Assembly: GCA_947167075.1 (NCBI GenBank)
Contig: CAMVGR010000017.1
Span: 1 to 38,834, forward strand
Reading direction: 5' to 3'
Length of the DNA: 38,834 nucleotides
Source: an uncultured Bacteroidales bacterium
Lineage (GTDB): Bacteria; Bacteroidota; Bacteroidia; Bacteroidales; P3
Of this stretch, positions 1 through 6,572 are shown one piece after another. How positions within the stretch are numbered: the first letter of the stretch is position 1; each line of letters starts with the position of its first letter. A program made the translations under genes and the position numbers. Under the pieces are notes generated by a model that worked only from the letters and a program-made list of their open reading frames with translations, did not search any database and was not told where the DNA came from.

Positions 1-10
1 CCGCTTTAAA

Positions 11-54
11 AGCGGACAACAACCGGACAACAAGCGGACAACAAGCGGACAACA
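11..54. repeat. 11-bp tandem array, four units
   Basis: Four head-to-tail 11-mers: AGCGGACAACA at 11-21, 33-43 and 44-54, and a variant beginning ACC at 22-32. The array directly follows a perfect 7+7 palindrome (CCGCTTT A AAAGCGG, 1-15), which could be the end of a terminator belonging to a gene left of the window. Looser matches to the GCGGACA core continue to about base 92. The array lies in the intergenic stretch before the DUF3467 gene. Function unknown; the period equals that of the other arrays in this window. Confidence 0.85.
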
Positions 55-203
55 GCCGGTGCGGACACGTAGGGAGGACGTAGCGGACACCGTCGAGATA
101 CGTCTCCTTCGGGGCGTGCCACTATACGAATAGCGAGCACAGATGCACCGGCAGCACAATAAACGACGATGTTTTACGTTAGAAAGCTAAAATTTCATTT
201 ATT

Positions 204-518
204 ATGCCTACCAAACCAGAACAACAGAATCTGAAAATCAACCTCAATGCCGATGTGGCACAGGGTACCTATTCGAACCTTGTCATCGTGAGCCACGGGC
301 CCACGGAGATGGTGCTCGACTTTGCTCAAATGTTGCCCGGCACCGATGGAGCCGTGGTACGTCAAAGGGTGATCATGAATCCCGTGCACGCCAAACGAAT
401 GCTGGCCGCACTGAACGACAACCTGCACAAATACGAGCAGCAGTTCGGTCCCATAGCCGAGCCCAAGGCAGCACCGCAGGGCGACACCGTGCCATACGAC
501 ATTTTGGGCAAAGCGTGA
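204..518 (+). CDS. DUF3467 family protein
   Basis: A 104-residue soluble protein without signal peptide or membrane segment. The body (residues about 9-82), with VIVSHGPTEMVLDFAQMLPG in the first half and NPVHAKRMLAALNDNLHKYE in the second, is what I recognise as DUF3467, a small family widespread in Bacteroidota whose biochemical role is not established. The C-terminal 20 residues are Pro/Ala-rich and probably disordered. The ATG at 204 starts the conserved region with a normal short lead. The last codons overlap the next gene by four bases (GTGA), so the two are probably translationally coupled. No clear TAnnTTTG promoter is visible upstream. Family assignment is from recall of sequence pattern. 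Confidence 0.8.
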   Translation: MPTKPEQQNLKINLNADVAQGTYSNLVIVSHGPTEMVLDFAQMLPGTDGAVVRQRVIMNPVHAKRMLAALNDNLHKYEQQFGPIAEPKAAPQGDTVPYDILGKA

Positions 519-997
519 GGTATCTGATAGAGCCGGCCACAGCCAGCGGCACAGCCGCCGGCCACCGGCAGGCCGTAGAGATGCTCTATCGGCTGACCGG
601 CAGCAGGAGCATAGACTACCTGCCGAGCGGGGCTCCCTACCTGTCCGACCGGCAGGTGTTCGTCAGCATCAGCCATTGCCGCACAGCAGTGGCTGTGGCC
701 GTCGATGAAGATGGTCCCGTCGGTATCGACATCGAAAGCCGCCGGCGGGTGAACAATAGTCTGATTGGGCGTGTGTGCACAGCAGCCGAACAAGCCCTCG
801 TCGAAGGCGACAACGACCCGACGATGGCATTCCTGCAGCTATGGACTCGCAAAGAAGCCGCCCTCAAATGCCGAGGCACCGGCATTCGGGGCTTCGCGAG
901 CCTACAGAATGCCCTCCTCGACCCCTCGGTCGAAGTGCACGACATAGCCCCCACACTGCCCGACACGGTGGCTGCCGTGGCACGCCTCAAGGCCTAA
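515..997 (+). CDS. 4'-phosphopantetheinyl transferase (Sfp type)
   Basis: Transfers the phosphopantetheine arm of CoA to a serine on carrier proteins. The magnesium-binding signature VGIDIE lies at residues 69-74 (Asp72, Glu74), a SISH motif at 51-54, and the second signature WTRKEAALK at 110-118 (Lys113, Glu114, Lys118). At 160 residues it is short for an Sfp-type enzyme (usually 200 or more), mainly through a reduced N-terminal half, so it is a compact member. It starts with GTG at 515, inside the end of the DUF3467 gene, which implies coupled translation. In many Bacteroidetes an enzyme of this type sits near ssb; here it is about 5 kb away. Its 3' end overlaps the convergent threonylcarbamoyladenylate synthase gene by 11 bases. 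Confidence 0.85.
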   Translation: MRYLIEPATASGTAAGHRQAVEMLYRLTGSRSIDYLPSGAPYLSDRQVFVSISHCRTAVAVAVDEDGPVGIDIESRRRVNNSLIGRVCTAAEQALVEGDNDPTMAFLQLWTRKEAALKCRGTGIRGFASLQNALLDPSVEVHDIAPTLPDTVAAVARLKA

Positions 998-1538
998 TCA
1001 CCGTGTGCGAACCGTCGGCGTTGAGCTTGACGATTCTGCTTCCCTGCGTCCGTCCACTGTCGAATGCGGCCAGCGGAGCCACACAGTGGTCGACACGGCG
1101 TTTCAATTCCTCTTCTATATCTTCGTAGCACTGCGGCGAAGGATGGCCGCTAAGGTTGGCCGATGTGCTCACCAGTGGAGCTCCCAGACGGTGCAGCAGT
1201 TGCTGGCAGAAGCGGTGGCGAGGCACACGCACCCCGAGCGACCCATCGTCGGCCACCAGATTGTCGGCAATAGATCCGCCCAGCACCGGATACCACACCG
1301 ACTTGGGAAGGATGAAAGTGGTGGGGCGGTCGTCGCTCACCATTGCCTCCAAAGCGGGCCAGCTTTCGACCAGCACAAGCATACTTTTGGTTCGGTCGCG
1401 CTCCTTGATGGCATAAAGGCGTTCCACCGCCCCCGCACAGCGGGCATCGCATCCGATTCCCCAAATGGTATCTGTGGGGTAAAGAAGGGTTCCTCCCCGC
1501 TGCAACACTTTGATTGCCTGTACGATTTCCTGTTCCAT
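987..1538 (-). CDS. L-threonylcarbamoyladenylate synthase (Sua5/YwlC/YrdC family)
   Basis: Makes threonylcarbamoyl-AMP from threonine, bicarbonate and ATP, the first step of the t6A37 modification of ANN-decoding tRNAs. From the ATG at 1538 the protein is 183 residues, the short form without a C-terminal Sua5 domain. Landmarks: LLYPTDTIWGIGCDA (18-32), the basic stretch KERDRTKSM (45-53), LGVRVP (101-106) and STSAN (124-128). The open frame extends 23 codons further upstream, but that part is low-complexity, runs through the promoter and does not resemble the family, so I chose 1538. A TATCTTTGC box (1553-1545 on this strand) ends only a few bases before this ATG, suggesting a leaderless or nearly leaderless mRNA. 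Confidence 0.9.
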   Translation of the reverse strand: MEQEIVQAIKVLQRGGTLLYPTDTIWGIGCDARCAGAVERLYAIKERDRTKSMLVLVESWPALEAMVSDDRPTTFILPKSVWYPVLGGSIADNLVADDGSLGVRVPRHRFCQQLLHRLGAPLVSTSANLSGHPSPQCYEDIEEELKRRVDHCVAPLAAFDSGRTQGSRIVKLNADGSHTVIRP

Positions 1539-1544
1539 TGTGCT

Positions 1545-1553
1545 GCAAAGATA
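1545..1553 (-). promoter_or_regulatory. -7 promoter element of the threonylcarbamoyladenylate synthase gene
   Basis: TATCTTTGC on the minus strand fits the Bacteroidetes -7 consensus TAnnTTTG. Seven bases separate the final G of TTTG from the ATG at 1538. I see no TTTG-like -33 box at the expected distance, so support is the -7 box alone. Confidence 0.55.
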
Positions 1554-1596
1554 CAAAAAAAATATCGTCTGCCGCTGATATGTCATTTTTTTTTTA

Positions 1597-1605
1597 TATC
1601 TTTGC
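1597..1605 (+). promoter_or_regulatory. -7 promoter element of the POT transporter gene
   Basis: TATCTTTGC fits TAnnTTTG and lies about 70 bases before the ATG at 1676. The upstream flank is a T-run, with no good -33 box. Together with the minus-strand box at 1545-1553 it makes a compact divergent promoter region. Confidence 0.6.
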
Positions 1606-1675
1606 ACAACTGAAAATACATCACCAGGTATATTAAAAACAGTTAAAATTATTATAAACCAAAAAATTACGCATT

Positions 1676-3247
1676 ATGTTCAAAGGACATCCTAAAGGAT
1701 TAATCTGGGCTGCATTGAGTAATATGGGCGAGCGATTCGGCTACTATATTATGAATGCAGTGCTAGTGCTTTTCCTCTGCTCGAAGTTCGGCTTACCCGA
1801 CGATGTGGCCGGCCTGATTTTCTCGGTCTTCTACTTCCTGATATACATCATGGCGTTGCCTGGTGGTATCATAGCCGACAAGCTGCAGAACTACAAGGGC
1901 ACTATTGCCGCGGGACTTATTGTGATGGCAGTGGGCTACACCATGCTCTCGATTCCCACCACCGTCAGCCCCGAGAACAAGACTGCCATGCTGGTGATTA
2001 TTTGTGCCGCACTGCTGATTATCACCATCGGCAACGGTCTGTTCAAAGGCAATCTGCAGGCCATCGTGGGACAAATGTATGACAACATGGAGGCTGAGGC
2101 CGCCAAGAAGGGTCCCGAGGCTTTGGCTTTGGCACAGAGCAAGCGCGACCCGGGCTTCCAGATTTTCTACGTCTTCATCAATCTCGGTGGTGTGTTTGCC
2201 CCCTTCGTGGCTCCCAACATCCGCAAGGCTTGGCTGGCCAAGTTCGGCATGACCTACAATAGCGACCTGCCCGCCCTTTGCCACCAATACCTCAACGATG
2301 CCACCGGAATGACCGATGTGCAGATGAACAACCTCACCACATGGATGCAAAACGCCAACAACGGCTTCAACCCTGCCGACATGGCCACAGCCTGTCAGGA
2401 CTACCTGCAAGTGTTCAACACTGGCGTGCACTACTCGTTCATCGCCTCCATCGCCGCCATGCTGCTCTCCTTCATCATCTTCATGATCACCAAGAAGATG
2501 TACCCCACTCCCGCCAAGAAAGTCAAGGCCGAGGTTGTCAACTACACTCCCGAAGAGCGTCAGGCCATGGCCAAAGACATCAAGCAGCGTATGGCCGGTC
2601 TCTATGCCGTGCTGGGCATCGTGATCTTCTTCTGGTTCTCGTTCCATCAGAACACCCAGTCGCTGACCATCTTCACCCGCAACTTTGTCAACTCCGACCA
2701 GGTAGCCCCCGAAGTGTGGCAGTTCCTCAACCCGTTCCTGGTCATTGTGCTCACGCCAATCATCATGTGGCTCTTCTCCACTCCTTGGGGACGCAAGTTC
2801 AGCACCCCGAAGAAGATTGCCGTTGGTATGGGATTCGCAGCCTGTGCCTATATCTTCCTGACCGTCTTCAGCATGCTCGTCGGCTACCCCTCGGGCACCG
2901 CTTTCATGGCCCAAGATGCCGCCACCATAGCCGATCAGAAATGTGGAGCTTGGGTGCTGATAGTGACATACTTCTTCCTCACAGTGGCAGAGCTCTTCAT
3001 CAGCCCGCTGGGACTGAGCTTCGTCAGCAAGATTGCCCCGAAGCATCTGCAGGGTATATGCCAGGGCTTGTGGCTCGGTGCCACTGCATTGGGCAACCTG
3101 ATCATCTTCCTGGGCGTGCGCATGCTCAACAGCTTCCCACACCTGTGGATGACATGGATTACCTTCGCAATCATCTGCGTCATCGCCATGAGCGTCATGT
3201 TCGGCATGCTTAAGTGGCTCGAGCGCATCACTGCACAGCAACAATAA
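1676..3247 (+). CDS. POT/PTR family peptide MFS transporter
   Basis: An inner-membrane proton-coupled oligopeptide transporter of 523 residues, the usual family length, with about a dozen hydrophobic segments from residue 10 to the C-terminus. The family signature in helix 1 appears as NMGERFGYY (16-24): Glu19, Arg20, Phe21 and the Tyr pair are kept, but the first acid of the ExxERFxYY motif is Asn16. An unusually long polar insertion (roughly residues 115-250) separates early helices and includes a Cys/Asn-rich stretch. This subtype is familiar from Bacteroidales, but the substrate cannot be read from sequence. A small lipoprotein gene follows after 25 bases and is probably co-transcribed; a strong hairpin follows that. 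Confidence 0.9.
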   Translation: MFKGHPKGLIWAALSNMGERFGYYIMNAVLVLFLCSKFGLPDDVAGLIFSVFYFLIYIMALPGGIIADKLQNYKGTIAAGLIVMAVGYTMLSIPTTVSPENKTAMLVIICAALLIITIGNGLFKGNLQAIVGQMYDNMEAEAAKKGPEALALAQSKRDPGFQIFYVFINLGGVFAPFVAPNIRKAWLAKFGMTYNSDLPALCHQYLNDATGMTDVQMNNLTTWMQNANNGFNPADMATACQDYLQVFNTGVHYSFIASIAAMLLSFIIFMITKKMYPTPAKKVKAEVVNYTPEERQAMAKDIKQRMAGLYAVLGIVIFFWFSFHQNTQSLTIFTRNFVNSDQVAPEVWQFLNPFLVIVLTPIIMWLFSTPWGRKFSTPKKIAVGMGFAACAYIFLTVFSMLVGYPSGTAFMAQDAATIADQKCGAWVLIVTYFFLTVAELFISPLGLSFVSKIAPKHLQGICQGLWLGATALGNLIIFLGVRMLNSFPHLWMTWITFAIICVIAMSVMFGMLKWLERITAQQQ

Positions 3248-3272
3248 ACCACATCTAATTAAACACTATATT

Positions 3273-3707
3273 ATGAATAGAAAGGCTAAAATTCTAATGA
3301 TGCTATGCGTGGTTGCCCTGTTTATGAGCAGCTGCCAGAGCTACCGCTACTCGATGCGTGAGCCCAACAGCCACGTCGAGTTTGTGGCCAGCGACTTCGA
3401 GTTCTCAGAACCCTTCACAGCCGAGGCGAAAGTCACACATGTTCTGTGGATTGACTGGGAGCGCGTCTTCGGCAATTCGAAAGCTGGCTTTGCCAACAAC
3501 GGTCGCGAACTGCCCATCATCGGCAACATGGTTTATGGCGGTGCCAACATCGCCCTCTACAAACTGCTGAAGGAGCATCCCGGCTACGATGTCATCTTCT
3601 ACCCGCAGGTAGAGGAGCACAAGTCGGCCCCCATTTTGGGTAGCGGCCTGTACAGCAACACTACCTACACGGTGACTGCACGCTTGGGTAAGCTGAAGAA
3701 CAAATAA
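3273..3707 (+). CDS. Small lipoprotein of unknown function
   Basis: 144 residues. A lipoprotein signal peptide is clear: basic MNRKAK, hydrophobic core, lipobox FMSSC with Cys21 as the lipidated residue. The mature part is a soluble domain containing VLWIDWERVFG and GGANIALYKLLKEHPGYDVI, ending in a basic tail. The stretch resembles small Bacteroidales lipoproteins with an alternating beta-alpha pattern, but I recognise no named family. It lies 25 bases behind the POT transporter and ahead of a strong terminator, so the two likely form one operon; a role at the outer membrane linked to peptide uptake would be inference only. Confidence 0.75.
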   Translation: MNRKAKILMMLCVVALFMSSCQSYRYSMREPNSHVEFVASDFEFSEPFTAEAKVTHVLWIDWERVFGNSKAGFANNGRELPIIGNMVYGGANIALYKLLKEHPGYDVIFYPQVEEHKSAPILGSGLYSNTTYTVTARLGKLKNK

Positions 3708-3730
3708 TTCAGCAACACCTATCCATCGAT

Positions 3731-3761
3731 AAACCCCTGCAAGTGTTATTTGCAGGGGTTT
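3731..3761 (+). terminator. Terminator after the transporter-lipoprotein operon
   Basis: Perfect 12-bp stem (AAACCCCTGCAA at 3731-3742 with its complement at 3750-3761) and a 7-base loop. The downstream tail is only moderately T-rich. Confidence 0.8.
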
Positions 3762-3789
3762 CTCATTTAGGCACCATACAAAACAAATA

Positions 3790-3818
3790 AATCCCCCGCA
3801 TCGGTGGTGCGGGGGATT
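3790..3818. terminator. Bidirectional terminator between the lipoprotein and rpsU
   Basis: Perfect 11-bp stem (AATCCCCCGCA, 3790-3800, with 3808-3818) and a 7-base loop. T-rich tails lie on both sides: ACTTTTTTC on the plus strand and TATTTGTTTT on the minus strand, so it can stop rpsU transcription from the right and read-through from the left. Confidence 0.85.
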
Positions 3819-3875
3819 ACTTTTTTCAATGGCGTTGCTCCAACGAAGGGAGCACCCAGAGAGATCTTTTCACTC

Positions 3876-4073
3876 TTATTTGTCGAGCTCTTGCTGGCGC
3901 AGGTGCTGGACGTAGATGGCCTTAAGATGCTTCTCGCGGTTGATGACGCTGGGCTTTGTGAATTTCTGGCGATTGCGCAACTCTTTCACAACACCGGTCT
4001 TGTCGAATTTGCGTTTCAGCTTCTTCAGTGCTCTCTCAAGGTTTTCACCTTCTTTGATGGGAACTACGATCAT
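3876..4073 (-). CDS. rpsU: 30S ribosomal protein bS21
   Basis: A 65-residue, strongly basic protein beginning MIVVPIKEGENLERALKKLK, the typical bS21 opening, followed by the KLKRKFDKTGVVKELRNRQ helix. It binds the small subunit next to the 3' end of 16S rRNA. In Bacteroidetes bS21, with bS6 and bS18, helps hide the anti-Shine-Dalgarno sequence. The gene follows rpmB after 57 bases on the same strand and ends at the bidirectional terminator. Unlike its neighbours it has an obvious Shine-Dalgarno-like sequence upstream, fitting the reported autoregulation of bS21 in this phylum. Confidence 0.95.
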   Translation of the reverse strand: MIVVPIKEGENLERALKKLKRKFDKTGVVKELRNRQKFTKPSVINREKHLKAIYVQHLRQQELDK

Positions 4074-4080
4074 TGCTAAT

Positions 4081-4088
4081 ACCTCTTT
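4081..4088 (-). promoter_or_regulatory. Shine-Dalgarno-like site of rpsU
   Basis: AAAGAGGT on the minus strand lies seven bases before the rpsU ATG. It differs at one position from AAGGAGGT, the complement of the 16S tail. The neighbouring rpmB start has no such sequence. Confidence 0.6.
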
Positions 4089-4130
4089 CTTTTAAGTTAA
4101 TATACTATTGTTTCTTATTGTCTCTTTCGG

Positions 4131-4370
4131 TTAGAACTGGAGATGTCCTTGTGCGGCTGCATCGTTCAGAGCGGCGATGATGCCCTTCTTGTTGATAATA
4201 CGCATACCCTTGGCCGACACTTTCAGAGTAATCCACATATCCTCTTCAGGAATATAGAACTTCTTGGTCTGTAAGTTGGGGGAGAAGGTACGTTTAGTGT
4301 GGATACGTGAGTGCGACACATTATTTCCCACGACAACTTTCTTTCCGGTAATTTCACATTTCTTTGACAT
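4131..4370 (-). CDS. rpmB: 50S ribosomal protein bL28
   Basis: 79 residues, beginning MSKKCEITGKKVVVGNNVSH, the conserved bL28 N-terminus, with the family RTFSPNLQTKKFYIPEE stretch in the middle. It is a structural protein of the large ribosomal subunit. In many Bacteroidales rpmB is followed by rpmG and a small DUF4295 gene; here the next gene is rpsU instead. It has a good Bacteroidetes promoter upstream (-33 TTTG, 19 bases, -7 TACTTTTG), giving a leader of about 60 bases without a Shine-Dalgarno sequence. Confidence 0.95.
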   Translation of the reverse strand: MSKKCEITGKKVVVGNNVSHSRIHTKRTFSPNLQTKKFYIPEEDMWITLKVSAKGMRIINKKGIIAALNDAAAQGHLQF

Positions 4371-4435
4371 TGCTATATACTTTTTTATATTATTATACGT
4401 TAATAATTCTGCTTTTCCTTATTGCGAAAACGGGT

Positions 4436-4467
4436 GCAAAAGTACTACCTTTTTTCGACATGGCAAA
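4436..4467 (-). promoter_or_regulatory. Promoter of rpmB-rpsU
   Basis: On the minus strand TTTG (4467-4464), a 19-base spacer, then TACTTTTGC (4444-4436), matching the Bacteroidetes -33 TTTG / -7 TAnnTTTG promoter. Confidence 0.75.
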
Positions 4468-4626
4468 AGATACTTTTGTTGAAAAGTCGATTTTTAAATA
4501 TATTTAACTTTTGAATAATCACAAGTACCTAATAACAAACACAATACATTTTTTGCAAACAAGCATTTTAACACACGTTTTTCAGTCAGTTATAGGGGTA
4601 AAATGATTAAATAATGAACACCTGCG

Positions 4627-5685
4627 ATGGCTTTTTCGGATAAATTGGAGCATTGGTTCAACGATAATGGTCGCACTCTTCCTTGGCGAGGCATAGACGA
4701 CCCTTATCGAATCTGGGTGTCGGAGATTATACTACAACAGACACGTATCGAACAGGGGTGGGACTACTATCACCGATTCGTCGCCGCCTTCCCCACCGTA
4801 TCATCCCTCGCCAAGGCCACCGAAGAGCAGGTATTGAAGGTATGGCAAGGGCTAGGTTACTACTCGCGAGCCCGCAATATGCACGCAGCCGCACAATACA
4901 TCATGCACGAATGCCAGGGACATTTCCCACAAAGCTATTCGGAGATATTGAAGTTGAAGGGTGTAGGCCGATACACAGCTGCCGCCATTGCATCGTTCGC
5001 ATTCAAGCTACCCTACCCTGTCATCGATGGCAATGTATACCGCTTCATCAGCCGACTGCGTGGCATCAGCACACCCATCGGCACCACTACTGCATACAAC
5101 GAATTCGAAAGAGTGCTATCCACACTGATCGACACCCTCCATCCCGACCGTTTCAACGCCGCCATGATGGACTTTGGAGCATTGCAATGCAAACCCCAAC
5201 CCGACTGCACAGCCTGTCCTTTTTCTGACGAATGTGTGGCCCTTCAGACCATGCGGGTTGACCTACTGCCCATCAAAGCAGCCAAACAACGCCCCACCGA
5301 CCGATGGTTCTACTACCTCGACATCCGATGGACAACCGGCGACACCCGCTTCATGACCATTCGGCAACGCACTGGCGACGATATATGGAAGGGCCTTTTC
5401 GAGTTCGACCTACTGGAAGCCGAACATCGTCTGGACGACAACGAACTACGGGAGGCTGTAGTAAGCTACATTTCCGCGCGATACCATGTTGCAAACCCCG
5501 TCTTCAGCGTCGGTAAGGAGTTAACACACCAGCTGACCCATCGCACCATTCATGCTCGCTTCGTCAGTGTGGAACTGGCCCAACCGCCCGACGTAATGCC
5601 GCAGGGGATAGAGGCTATCGAATGTGCAAAAATAAATAATATCCCTATTCCAAAACTGATAGACAGGTATTTGCACCAATTGTGA
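4627..5685 (+). CDS. mutY: Adenine DNA glycosylase MutY
   Basis: Removes adenine mispaired with 8-oxoguanine. 352 residues. The helix-hairpin-helix fold contains the catalytic Glu33 in SEIILQQT (32-39), the hairpin LKGVGRYTAAAIA (110-122) and the catalytic Asp134 in VIDGNV. The iron-sulfur loop has four cysteines, Cys188, Cys194, Cys197 and Cys203. The first gap is five residues rather than the usual six. The C-terminal third (from about 225) is the NUDIX-like domain that reads 8-oxoguanine. The start ATG at 4627 sits at the family's normal N-terminus. ssb follows 83 bases downstream, a common Bacteroidetes pairing. Confidence 0.95.
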   Translation: MAFSDKLEHWFNDNGRTLPWRGIDDPYRIWVSEIILQQTRIEQGWDYYHRFVAAFPTVSSLAKATEEQVLKVWQGLGYYSRARNMHAAAQYIMHECQGHFPQSYSEILKLKGVGRYTAAAIASFAFKLPYPVIDGNVYRFISRLRGISTPIGTTTAYNEFERVLSTLIDTLHPDRFNAAMMDFGALQCKPQPDCTACPFSDECVALQTMRVDLLPIKAAKQRPTDRWFYYLDIRWTTGDTRFMTIRQRTGDDIWKGLFEFDLLEAEHRLDDNELREAVVSYISARYHVANPVFSVGKELTHQLTHRTIHARFVSVELAQPPDVMPQGIEAIECAKINNIPIPKLIDRYLHQL

Positions 5686-5768
5686 ATATCTTTATTCCCA
5701 CAAATCATTTTTCTTTCGTATTTTCGCGGCTGTTTTAATAGTAATAGTCTCACAAAAGTATCTATGTA

Positions 5769-6191
5769 ATGATTGGAGTAAACAAAGTAATTTTAGTAGG
5801 CAACGTGGGTAAAAATCCTGACGTAGTAACATTTCCCAACGACGGAGGTTCCCCCGTCAAAAAGGCATCGTTTCCGCTAGCCACCACCGAGGCTCGTCGT
5901 CGTGGCGAAGGAGAGCGTGTCGAGGTCACCGAATGGCACAGCGTAGTGTGCTGGCGTGGGCTGGCCGATGTCGCCGAGCGTATCCTGGTTAAGGGTGCTC
6001 AGGTCTATGTCGAAGGACGGCTTCAAAGCCGCACCTGGGAGGACAAGGAAGGCAACAAACGCCATGTCACCGAGGTAGTAGCCGACAATCTGCTGCTGCT
6101 CAGCAAACGCCAGCAGGACGAAAACCGTCCCAACCCCTTGATGGAAATACTTAACAGCGAAACCGAACCCCTCAGCGACCTGCCCTTCTAG
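5769..6191 (+). CDS. ssb: Single-stranded DNA-binding protein
   Basis: 140 residues. The N-terminal OB fold (1-112) carries MIGVNKVILVGNVGKNPDV, the LATTEARRR loop and ADNLLLLSKR; a short acidic/polar linker ends in the tip DLPF, the docking peptide for partner proteins (canonical tip DDIPF). It coats single-stranded DNA in replication and repair. It lies behind mutY; the gliding-motility gene gldE, which often follows ssb in Bacteroidetes, is absent here and instead a terminator and the convergent hpf gene follow. A weak TATTTTCG box at 5719-5726 could be its own promoter. Confidence 0.95.
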   Translation: MIGVNKVILVGNVGKNPDVVTFPNDGGSPVKKASFPLATTEARRRGEGERVEVTEWHSVVCWRGLADVAERILVKGAQVYVEGRLQSRTWEDKEGNKRHVTEVVADNLLLLSKRQQDENRPNPLMEILNSETEPLSDLPF

Positions 6192-6218
6192 GGCAACCTC
6201 GGCTAGCTATAAAACAAT

Positions 6219-6245
6219 GAGGGCAGCGGTTGTTCCGCTGCCCTC
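6219..6245. terminator. Bidirectional terminator between ssb and hpf
   Basis: Perfect 11-bp GC-rich stem (GAGGGCAGCGG, 6219-6229, with 6235-6245), 5-base loop, followed by CGCTTTTT on the plus strand; the minus-strand side is ATTGTTTTA. It sits between two convergent genes. Confidence 0.85.
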
Positions 6246-6255
6246 TCGCTTTTTC

Positions 6256-6543
6256 TCAAGCATTCTTGAACTTTTCTATCTGAACTTTCAGTGCATCGAC
6301 CCCATCGCTCACTGCCTGTTCAAACGTGTCGGCCTGTTTAGAAACGAACAGGTCGTTGCCGGGTACATACAGGCGCATCTCGGCTATCTTATTATTGTCG
6401 CTCTCCGGCTTATCTATTTTGAGGAATACCTCGCACTTGATAGCTCGGTCTGTCAATCGGCTCAACTTCGACACCTTGTCGTTGATGTACTTTTCAAGCT
6501 TTTCGTCAGCTTTGAATTTTGCAGTGTTGATGATTGTGTTCAT
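6256..6543 (-). CDS. hpf: Ribosome hibernation-promoting factor, short form
   Basis: 95 residues beginning MNTIINTAKFKADEKLEKYI, with the HPF/YfiA pattern of beta1-alpha1 (residues 1-30), the acidic KIDKPESDNNKIAEMRLYVPG region and the second helix FEQAVSDGVDALKVQIEKF. The protein binds the decoding centre of inactive ribosomes. It lacks the C-terminal dimerisation domain of the long form, so it belongs to the short class. It is 29 bases behind xerC on the same strand; the xerC-hpf pair is common in Bacteroidetes. Confidence 0.92.
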   Translation of the reverse strand: MNTIINTAKFKADEKLEKYINDKVSKLSRLTDRAIKCEVFLKIDKPESDNNKIAEMRLYVPGNDLFVSKQADTFEQAVSDGVDALKVQIEKFKNA

Positions 6544-6572
6544 AATCGTAATGTATTAATTGTTAAAATATT

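Noticed and set aside
1790..3244. Long minus-strand open frame inside the POT transporter
   Set aside because: A His/Glu/Gly-rich mirror of the membrane protein's codons, a known artefact of GC-rich codon bias.
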